From Phycisphaerales bacterium (GTDB taxonomy: Bacteria > Planctomycetota > Phycisphaerae > SM23-33): DNA of 11,927 nt. The stretch's first letter is position 1; each line of letters begins with the position of its first letter. The stretch spans positions 23,700 through 35,626 of the forward strand of contig PMYM01000238.1 of the NCBI GenBank assembly GCA_003171235.1. Reading direction: 5' to 3'. The translations under genes were made by a program, and so were the position numbers. The notes beneath the pieces are model-generated. The model was given only the letters and a program-made list of their open reading frames with translations. It did no database searches and had not been told where the DNA came from. Positions 7,388 to 11,927 of the stretch are shown in pieces.

Positions 7388-9580
7388 ATGAAGCAGATTA
7401 CAGTCGTAGTTGTGTTGCTGGTGTCATGTGCCTTGGCCAATGCGACGAACGTCGGGCAAGAGGAGTTCCAATGCCCGGCGTGCGGGAGTAAATTCCCTTC
7501 GCGGACTCCTAAAAGTTTCACCATGGGCGGGAGCGACGAGGAAGGGCGCCCAATTTACGCCGGCGAGGACATCCAGGAATACCAACTCCACGTCTGTCCC
7601 AAATGCCGCTATGCCGGTTTCTTCTGGCAGTTTGTCGGCGGAGACGATCTTCCGCTGCCCGAGCAGTTGCCGGCCGTTCGCAAGTCTCTGGAGGCACTAA
7701 ACAAGTCATTGCCCAAGGGGGAGCTCTGGCCGCTGGAGAAGGCCCAGGCGGCCGAGGCCTGCATGCTGGCCAGAAAAGCCGATTCCGCAAAACTCACCCG
7801 CCTCTACATGACCGCTGCCTGGCTGGCCGACGACGCTGGCGAGGATGATTTGGCCCGCGAATACCGCCGCAAGGCCGTGGAGGCCCGCTTGGCCGGTGCT
7901 GAATTCGATGCCAAGCTGGCGGGCGATTACGTGATCGCATGGAAGGCCGCGCAGTCGGGCAAGTACGAACACGCCGCCGCCCTGGTCGCGACGGTCAGTC
8001 CCGCCCTCCAGGCCGAGCTGGAAAAGGCGGATAAGGAAGCCGACAAGGTCCGCCAAGCGATCTACAAGCGATGGCAGGCGAGCACCCAGCAGAGCACCCA
8101 GCCGGACGAGGAGAATTTCAATAGCGAGGAGCAGGAGGAAAAGGCCACGCCGGCCGAGAAGAAAGCCATCACCCGTGCCAGTCTCATCTGGCGATTGTCA
8201 GACGACATCGAAATAGCGCTTATCCGCGCGGAACTGGGCACCCTGGGTCCGGCGGAGGCGTTGAAGAAGACAGCCGGCACGAAAGACATCTTTATCTTCT
8301 ACCGACTGCAGTTCATTCGCCTGTACGGCGGTTCGAACGACCCGGCAATCGTCAAGGGCATTGAAGGGCTCATAGCGAAACCATTTGGGCCGGCAACGTG
8401 CCCGGCCGGATTAAGAGAGGAATATTGGACGCACCGCCAGGAAGTGGAAAGCAGGTTCCTCATGTACTTCTGGGACCGGATGCCGGGACACGAAGCCCCC
8501 CGCGATGAGAAGTCCGATGTGAAGGAACTGATCGAGCTTCTGCAGCAGGCCAGGGCCCAAGGCAGAAGTTGCGCTGATTTCATTGACTTCTTGTCTGCAA
8601 GAGAAACCGCCGAGGCGGGCAAGGTCCTGCTGAAAGATTTCGAAACCGCACCGGCCGACTACAAGACTTTCAAATTTGAAATAGGCACATCGCCCTGGAA
8701 GACCATGTCCAAGGACGAAGCGGGCTCGCAGGCCCTGGCCAGGAAGTGGCTGGCCGAGGAGAAAGATGGCAAACGCGCAACTGCCCAGGTGCGTCTTGCC
8801 CTTCGCCCGCTGGCGTATGGCACCCTGCCCGCAAGTGCGGAATTGGTCATGTCGGCCCTGGCGTCAGACGATCCGGGCATACGGGCCGAGGCAGCACGCT
8901 GCCTGCTGGTCTGTGGCCAACCTGGCGCCGCCAAGGTCTTTATTGCCGCGGCCATTCAAGACCCGCTTGAACTGGAGAATCTTGAACCGTTGCTGGCTGG
9001 AAAACTGATTCTGGGGATTGACGCATCGCTGGAGCTGGATCTGCTTACGTTGGCCAAGCATTGGCCCGGAGAGATCAAGCAGGGGAAGACCGACAGGGCG
9101 GCCATCGCCGCCGTCACCGTTCGCGCCGCCCTGGCCAAGGCCACGCCCGACAAACACCTGAAGGAATACGAGCAGGCCATGGACCAATATCTCGCTTCGC
9201 ACCCTGAAACGGACGGGGGCTACCACCTGAGGTTGCTGACTTCATTCGCTTACATCTATTACGTACCTTATATCGGCAAGCAACTCAGGCCGTTGCTCGA
9301 ACAACCGCCGGACGAATACGATCTTTGCACAACAATTAAGCTTCTGGCCGAGATCCAGGCAACCGACCTGGGCGAGGCGATCGGTAGGCAGGGCCGCCGG
9401 CCGGCGCCGTGGTTTATCAAAGAGACCCTCTGTAACGCGGCTGGAAAATTACCGATAACTGGCATCGAGCCGGCCATGCAAAAGTGGAAGAGCTCCAGCA
9501 ATGCCCTATTGGCCGAGTCGGCACGAGATGGCTTGAAGCGTCTCAAGACGCCGGCGAGTCTTCCGGCGACAAGACCCTAG
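7388..9580 (+). CDS. exported zinc-ribbon protein (DUF2225-like N-terminus) with helical repeats
   Basis: The start at ATG 7388 is chosen because AGAGGA lies at 7378-7383 and the product then begins with a signal sequence, MKQITVVVVLLVSCALANA. The upstream in-frame ATG at 7346 would bury it. The 730-residue product then has a four-Cys pattern CPAC (29-32) and CPKC (70-73), ending in CPKCRYAGFF as in DUF2225-like zinc ribbons. A long, mostly helical body follows. A charged Glu-rich stretch lies near residues 236-260, and a HEAT-like element, SDDPGIRAEAARCLLV, near 495-510. The signal could be cut by signal peptidase I after ANA (19), or LVSC (11-14) could act as a lipobox with Cys14. The n-region is very short for either. 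The function is unknown. It is 209 bases from hemA and probably has its own promoter; the intervening sequence has a hairpin at 7317-7336. Confidence 0.82.
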   Translation: MKQITVVVVLLVSCALANATNVGQEEFQCPACGSKFPSRTPKSFTMGGSDEEGRPIYAGEDIQEYQLHVCPKCRYAGFFWQFVGGDDLPLPEQLPAVRKSLEALNKSLPKGELWPLEKAQAAEACMLARKADSAKLTRLYMTAAWLADDAGEDDLAREYRRKAVEARLAGAEFDAKLAGDYVIAWKAAQSGKYEHAAALVATVSPALQAELEKADKEADKVRQAIYKRWQASTQQSTQPDEENFNSEEQEEKATPAEKKAITRASLIWRLSDDIEIALIRAELGTLGPAEALKKTAGTKDIFIFYRLQFIRLYGGSNDPAIVKGIEGLIAKPFGPATCPAGLREEYWTHRQEVESRFLMYFWDRMPGHEAPRDEKSDVKELIELLQQARAQGRSCADFIDFLSARETAEAGKVLLKDFETAPADYKTFKFEIGTSPWKTMSKDEAGSQALARKWLAEEKDGKRATAQVRLALRPLAYGTLPASAELVMSALASDDPGIRAEAARCLLVCGQPGAAKVFIAAAIQDPLELENLEPLLAGKLILGIDASLELDLLTLAKHWPGEIKQGKTDRAAIAAVTVRAALAKATPDKHLKEYEQAMDQYLASHPETDGGYHLRLLTSFAYIYYVPYIGKQLRPLLEQPPDEYDLCTTIKLLAEIQATDLGEAIGRQGRRPAPWFIKETLCNAAGKLPITGIEPAMQKWKSSSNALLAESARDGLKRLKTPASLPATRP

Positions 9581-9596
9581 CAAAATGGCTTCCGAT

Positions 9597-9635
9597 GCAC
9601 CCGGGTTCGTGAGCGGAGCGAACGGTCCCACGTGC
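9597..9635. repeat. hairpin repeat, copy 2 (after the zinc-ribbon gene)
   Basis: The 22-base core at 9605-9626 is identical to 7188-7209 and gives an inner stem GTTCG/CGAAC (9605-9609 with 9619-9623). The outer arms GCAC (9597-9600) and CGTGC (9631-9635) can pair but less completely than in copy 1. It lies 17 bases after the stop codon of the upstream gene, the same relation as copy 1. Confidence 0.6.
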
Positions 9636-9644
9636 GAATGCCAA

Positions 9645-9674
9645 CATGGTCACGCGAAAAGAAGCGTGACCATG
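9645..9674. repeat. 11-bp perfect inverted repeat
   Basis: CATGGTCACGC (9645-9655) pairs exactly with GCGTGACCATG (9664-9674) around the 8-base loop GAAAAGAA. It follows the hairpin repeat by 9 bases. With no T-run after it, it looks like a REP/palindromic element or a transcript-end-stabilising hairpin. A protein-binding operator is possible but there is no gene start nearby. Confidence 0.65.
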
Positions 9675-9717
9675 CCACCCGCAGAACCAAGAAACTGTTC
9701 TCCGGCGGATTTTGCGC

Positions 9718-9746
9718 TTGACTTCTCCCCGCGCAGACGTTATATA
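9718..9746 (+). promoter_or_regulatory. candidate sigma70-type promoter
   Basis: TTGACT (9718-9723, 5 of 6 to the -35 consensus) is separated by 17 bases from TATATA (9741-9746, 4 of 6 to the -10 consensus) within an alternating TA run that continues to 9750. It is the best promoter I found in the window, and it points at a hairpin structure rather than a protein gene. Start of transcription would be near 9753. Confidence 0.5.
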
Positions 9747-9752
9747 TATACA

Positions 9753-9815
9753 TAACTTCCGCCTGGAGGAAGGTTGTCGCCCCGGGCGGTATTGGGTCCG
9801 GGGCGAAGGCTTTTT
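9753..9815 (+). ncRNA. candidate small RNA (about 63 nt)
   Basis: The region from the predicted transcription start to the end of a T-run forms two hairpins. The first pairs CTTCC (9756-9760) with GGAAG (9768-9772), and two further A-T pairs are possible past a bulged G. The second pairs TCGCCCCGG (9777-9785) with CCGGGGCGA (9798-9806), 9 bp, and is followed by AGGCTTTTT. A promoter upstream and a terminator-like end downstream, without a convincing protein gene between, is the layout of a small RNA gene. The competing reading is a very short peptide with its start at TTG 9774. No known RNA family is recognised. Confidence 0.35.
9777..9815 (+). terminator. terminator-like hairpin with T-run
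   Basis: A 9-bp perfect GC-rich stem (9777-9785 with 9798-9806, loop of 12) is followed after 4 bases by five T at 9811-9815. The 4-base spacer AGGC is complementary to GCCT at 9761-9764, so a longer-range pairing could bring the stem up to the T-run. The longer than usual loop and spacer lower the confidence. Confidence 0.5.
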
Positions 9816-9832
9816 GACAAGTGAAGAGGGCC

Positions 9833-9853
9833 AGGCAACAGGCAACAGGCTAC
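9833..9853. repeat. 7-bp tandem repeat, three units
   Basis: AGGCAAC is repeated twice (9833-9839, 9840-9846) and followed by AGGCTAC (9847-9853), one base different. A related GGCTACAGGCAAC occurs at 10081-10093. The array is short and has no obvious function. Confidence 0.6.
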
Positions 9854-9983
9854 GGGCCGGCACGTGGTTGCTCCGCTGACGCTCCGCAGCCCACGGCACC
9901 CAAGCCCGGCGATGCGAGATTGGTTTGGGCTGGTTGTGAGTCGTTCTAAGTCGGAACCGACTCTGGTAGAAACCTTCCCAGAT

Positions 9984-10030
9984 TTTTCGCCACTTTCCGC
10001 CATTTTCCGTAGTTTTCCGTCTGTTTCTAC
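9984..10030. repeat. 10-bp periodic T-tract repeat
   Basis: The unit TTTCCGY plus three variable bases recurs every 10 bases: 7-base cores start at 9984, 9994, 10004, 10014 and 10024 (the first and last are degenerate). The T-runs (3-5 T) therefore fall on the same face of the helix, a layout that favours intrinsic curvature. It lies in a non-coding region. Confidence 0.6.
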
Positions 10031-10174
10031 TGTGAGAACGCCGCAAGTCTATGAGCGGCACATACTAGCGGAAACAGGGCGGCTACAGGCAACCATGTAT
10101 ACGCATTCAACGCACTACCGCGGCGTGGTTGGCCCCGCAAGGCACGCGGATTGGGGAGGAGGCGGGCCGCCATG

Positions 10175-10244
10175 GCACCCCGCTTATCTTGGAGTCTTCT
10201 GTTCTTGCTTGTTCGCGGTGTTCGCGGCCAAATAAACGGGGTGC
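10175..10244. repeat. 13-bp imperfect inverted repeat
   Basis: GCACCCCGCTTAT (10175-10187) pairs with ATAAACGGGGTGC (10232-10244) at 12 of 13 positions, with 44 bases between. The interval includes two direct copies of TGTTCGCGG. It ends 9 bases before the Nif3 stop codon on the minus strand, so it could form the end of that transcript or be the remains of a small mobile element. No target-site duplication is visible. Confidence 0.45.
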
Positions 10245-10252
10245 GTCCCTAT

Positions 10253-11353
10253 TTACACGATAGCCAGCGGCTGGCGGTCGGCGGTGGAGACGATGCACTT
10301 CAGGCCGGGTTGGGCGCGGGCGATTCGCCGGGCCAGCACGGCCAGGGTCTTCCGCTCGCTGGTCCAGTGGCCAAGGCAGATGGCGGTGACGCCCAGCCGC
10401 TTTGCCAGCAGGGCGTCGTGGTGGCGCAGTTCGCCGGTCACGAAGGCCTCGGCACGGGCCGCTGCCGCCGCCGACAGCATCGAGCCGCACGAGCCGGCCC
10501 CGCAGGCCAGGCGCGCCAGCCGCCGCCGGCCCGAATCGGCCACCAGCAGGTTGCGCAGGCCAAAGGTTTTCTTAAGCCGCGCGACCAGCGCGGGCAGGCT
10601 CACAGGCCGGTCGAGCAGCCCGATTCGGCCCATGCCGGTAGAGGCGGGGTAAAGCTCCAGGGGGTAGATGTCGATGGCCGGCACCTCGTATGAATGGGCG
10701 CGGCGGATGGCGGCGATGATCTCCGCCAGGCGGCCGCGCGAGGCCACCACCTCCAGGCGGTATTCGGGCACTTCCTCGAGCTTGCCCACCCGCCCGATGG
10801 TGGGGCGAGCGCCGCTTTCACCCTGGAAGGTGCCCAACCCCGCGCCGCGGAAACTGCAGTGGCTGTAGTTGCCTATGTGCCCGGCCCCGGCGTCGAAGGC
10901 CGCCTGACTGACCTTCTCCAGGTCGGCCTCCGGCAGGAACACAACCACCTTGGCAAAGTCGCTCCGCTCCGCGGGCGTCAGCGGCTGGGGATCTCGCAGG
11001 CCGCAGGCCCGGGCCAGCACGTCGTTGGTGCCGCCTGGCGCGGCGTCCAGGGCGGTGTGCATGGAGTAGATGGAAATCCCGGCGCTGGTCGCCCGCCAGA
11101 GGGCCGGCGATTGCCTGGCCGTTATGCGGGTAATTGGCTTGAGGATAGGCGGGTGGTAGGCCATCACCATGCCGCAGCCGAGGCGCCTGGCCTGGCGCAC
11201 CACCGGCTCGGTCAGGTCGATGGTCAGCAGGAGCTTATCGGTCTTGGCCAGGGCGTCGCCGGCCAGCAGGCCGACGTTATCCCAGGCTTCGGCCAGGGCC
11301 GGGTCGGCTATTTTTTCCAGCGTGCGGCAGATGTCGCCCACGGTGTCGGTCAT
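10253..11353 (-). CDS. Nif3-like dinuclear metal protein (DUF34 family, YqfO type)
   Basis: The 366-residue protein belongs to the widespread Nif3/DUF34 family. It is annotated in databases as GTP cyclohydrolase I type 2, but its true role is uncertain; a metal-centre or NAD/nucleotide quality-control function has been proposed. AEAWDNVGLLAGD (21-33) is the typical N-terminal motif. Metal ligands appear in AYHPPI (His67), SMHTALDAA (His99, Asp103) and LGHWTSE (His329, Glu333). A CutA/PII-like insert, as in YqfO, spans about 134-232 and includes GHIGNYSHCSF and GTFQG. The start at 11353 is fixed by GGAG 8-9 bases upstream (CTGGAGACCAAACATG on the minus strand); the next upstream ATG (11410) gives an unlikely extension. 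The first of the usual two His residues in HHP is Tyr66, a variant I recall from eukaryotic NIF3L1-like members. Confidence 0.93.
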   Translation of the reverse strand: MTDTVGDICRTLEKIADPALAEAWDNVGLLAGDALAKTDKLLLTIDLTEPVVRQARRLGCGMVMAYHPPILKPITRITARQSPALWRATSAGISIYSMHTALDAAPGGTNDVLARACGLRDPQPLTPAERSDFAKVVVFLPEADLEKVSQAAFDAGAGHIGNYSHCSFRGAGLGTFQGESGARPTIGRVGKLEEVPEYRLEVVASRGRLAEIIAAIRRAHSYEVPAIDIYPLELYPASTGMGRIGLLDRPVSLPALVARLKKTFGLRNLLVADSGRRRLARLACGAGSCGSMLSAAAAARAEAFVTGELRHHDALLAKRLGVTAICLGHWTSERKTLAVLARRIARAQPGLKCIVSTADRQPLAIV

Positions 11354-11470
11354 GTTTGGTCTCCAGGATAGGTATTTCACGAGCGTAAGAGCATAGGCAA
11401 AAATACTCACCGCGGACTAATTATTTTCCCTAGGCAGGGGGGAAATCGGGGCGTGGGGCGTATATAGTGA

Positions 11471-11491
11471 AGTGCCTTGACTGCAGGCACT
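11471..11491. other. 7-bp hairpin in the leader of the last gene
   Basis: AGTGCCT (11471-11477) pairs perfectly with AGGCACT (11485-11491) around a 7-base loop. It lies just after a TATATAGTG stretch (11461-11469) in which TATAGT could be a -10 box, though no -35 was found. It is 140 bases upstream of the ATG at 11632 and could be an operator or leader hairpin. Confidence 0.4.
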
Positions 11492-11494
11492 CGC

Positions 11495-11521
11495 TGGAGC
11501 CTGGAGCGATGGAGAGTGGAG
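11495..11521. repeat. TGGAG recurring at 7-8 base intervals
   Basis: TGGAG occurs at 11495, 11502, 11510 and 11517, and a complementary CTCCAG lies at 11551-11556. The leader may fold on itself using one of these copies, or the array may bind a protein. The units are short and purine-rich, so chance is not excluded. Confidence 0.35.
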
Positions 11522-11631
11522 CATAAACTTGCGATTTTCACCCGGAGGGTCTCCAGTTGCTCGCCCCGTCTCCCTGTGGAATTGTATGTATATATTGGGC
11601 GCTAAGGCCGCTGTTTGGACTTGAGACACAC

Positions 11632-11927
11632 ATGGCAGAAAAACCTAACGCTCGCGCAATAAAAGAGTTACAGGCACTGTCGGGCGGCAGTTCGCTGCAG
11701 GCCGGCCCGGCCGGCGCCGATGGCTCGGGCAGCTTCCTGGCCGGTTGGCTGGGCACGACCGCGTTCATGTCCGCCGGCCTCGACGGCAAGAAGAACCTGC
11801 CGCTGGCGTGGGACTGCAAGTCCGTGCCGGGCCGCTCGAGCGGCGGCAAGGGCGTGCTGGTGATCGGCCTGGGGCGGGAAACCAGCGGCGACAACGGCGT
11901 AGGGGTTCACCTGATGCGGTGCCTGGC
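11632..11927 (+). CDS. peptidase M52-like (hydrogenase maturation protease type) protein, 5' part
   Basis: Only the first 98 residues are in the window, and the frame is open at the right edge. After a Gly/Ser/Ala-rich N-terminal extension of about 70 residues comes KGVLVIGLGRETSGDNGVGV, which resembles the first strand and loop of hydrogenase maturation endopeptidases (VLGxGNxxxxDDGxGV). Those enzymes clip the C-terminus of the [NiFe]-hydrogenase large subunit after nickel insertion. Two differences matter: the usual GN is Gly-Arg, and the second acidic residue (a metal ligand, Glu16 in HybD) is Asn. A divergent, perhaps non-hydrogenase, member is therefore likely. The ATG has only a weak GAGA upstream and the frame stays open further upstream for at least 50 bases, so the start is uncertain. 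The other candidate is an unrelated Rossmann-like protein. Confidence 0.55.
   Translation, partial: MAEKPNARAIKELQALSGGSSLQAGPAGADGSGSFLAGWLGTTAFMSAGLDGKKNLPLAWDCKSVPGRSSGGKGVLVIGLGRETSGDNGVGVHLMRCL

Larger units (their letters stand above)
9581..10252. other. repeat-rich intergenic region without a convincing protein gene
   Basis: Between the zinc-ribbon gene and the Nif3 gene (which reads from the other side) 672 bases hold no convincing protein gene. In order, I see the second copy of the hairpin repeat, an 11-bp inverted repeat, a promoter followed by a terminator-like hairpin, a tandem 7-bp repeat, a helically phased T-tract array and a 13-bp inverted repeat. Open frames that cross it have proline/arginine-rich or low-complexity translations and no ribosome sites. 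The region may be a hot spot for small elements or a site of small-RNA production. Confidence 0.75.

Noticed and set aside
9543..10061. 172-codon minus-strand open frame across the intergenic region
   Set aside because: Its translation is Arg/Ser/Pro-rich with no domain, it overlaps the repeats, the promoter and the end of the zinc-ribbon gene, and has no ribosome site.
9864..10235. 123-codon plus-strand open frame downstream of the promoter
   Set aside because: No ribosome site, GTG start, low-complexity translation, and it crosses the T-tract array and the inverted repeat.
1..11927. tRNA genes, CRISPR arrays, transposases, phage genes
   Set aside because: No GGTTCRA-type T-loop with cloverleaf arms, no regularly spaced long repeats, and no matching proteins were seen on either strand.

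Overview
The window looks like a GC-rich (roughly 60-67% by eye) chromosomal segment from a Gram-negative-type bacterium. A planctomycete, possibly of the Phycisphaerae group, is my best guess. The guess rests on several long, anchored helical-repeat proteins without clear families, a two-domain-plus-insert Nif3 protein, and long intergenic stretches with palindromic repeats. No rRNA or other decisive phylogenetic marker is present, so the assignment is an inference.

Layout. Bases 1-1329 hold the 3' part of dnaN (sliding clamp), a small two-helix membrane protein, and a DUF721 gene of the DciA type (replicative helicase accessory factor), all on the plus strand and closed by a strong hairpin terminator near 1420-1466. 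A minus-strand gene (1536-2330) encodes a membrane-anchored dual-specificity-type phosphatase. It is divergent from a plus-strand ArnT/PMT-like membrane glycosyltransferase (2446-4077). Next come a membrane-anchored protein of unknown function (4164-5195) and a tight pair of tetrapyrrole genes: a stand-alone siroheme-synthase N-domain (precorrin-2 dehydrogenase/ferrochelatase type, 5246-5863) and hemA (glutamyl-tRNA reductase, 5868-7178), only 4 bases apart. A 730-residue exported protein with a zinc-ribbon N-terminus follows (7388-9580).

Bases 9581-10252 carry no convincing protein gene but are rich in structure. They hold the second copy of a hairpin repeat that also follows hemA, an 11-bp perfect inverted repeat, a good sigma70-like promoter that runs into a terminator-like hairpin within about 70 bases (a candidate small RNA), a 7-bp tandem repeat, a helically phased T-tract array, and a 13-bp imperfect inverted repeat. 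The Nif3/DUF34 gene follows on the minus strand (10253-11353). The window ends in the start of a plus-strand gene whose visible part resembles the N-terminal motif of hydrogenase-maturation-type (M52) peptidases.

Functionally, the left end is replication machinery, the middle is cell envelope followed by committed tetrapyrrole synthesis (glutamyl-tRNA reductase feeding all tetrapyrroles, with the siroheme branch enzyme upstream), and the right end is a conserved Nif3-family gene plus a repeat-rich intergenic region. No CRISPR array, transposase, phage gene or tRNA was seen. No single exciting new system stands out. The best candidates for something undescribed are the small RNA candidate at 9718-9815, the paired stop-proximal hairpin repeats, and the divergent M52-like protein cut by the window end.
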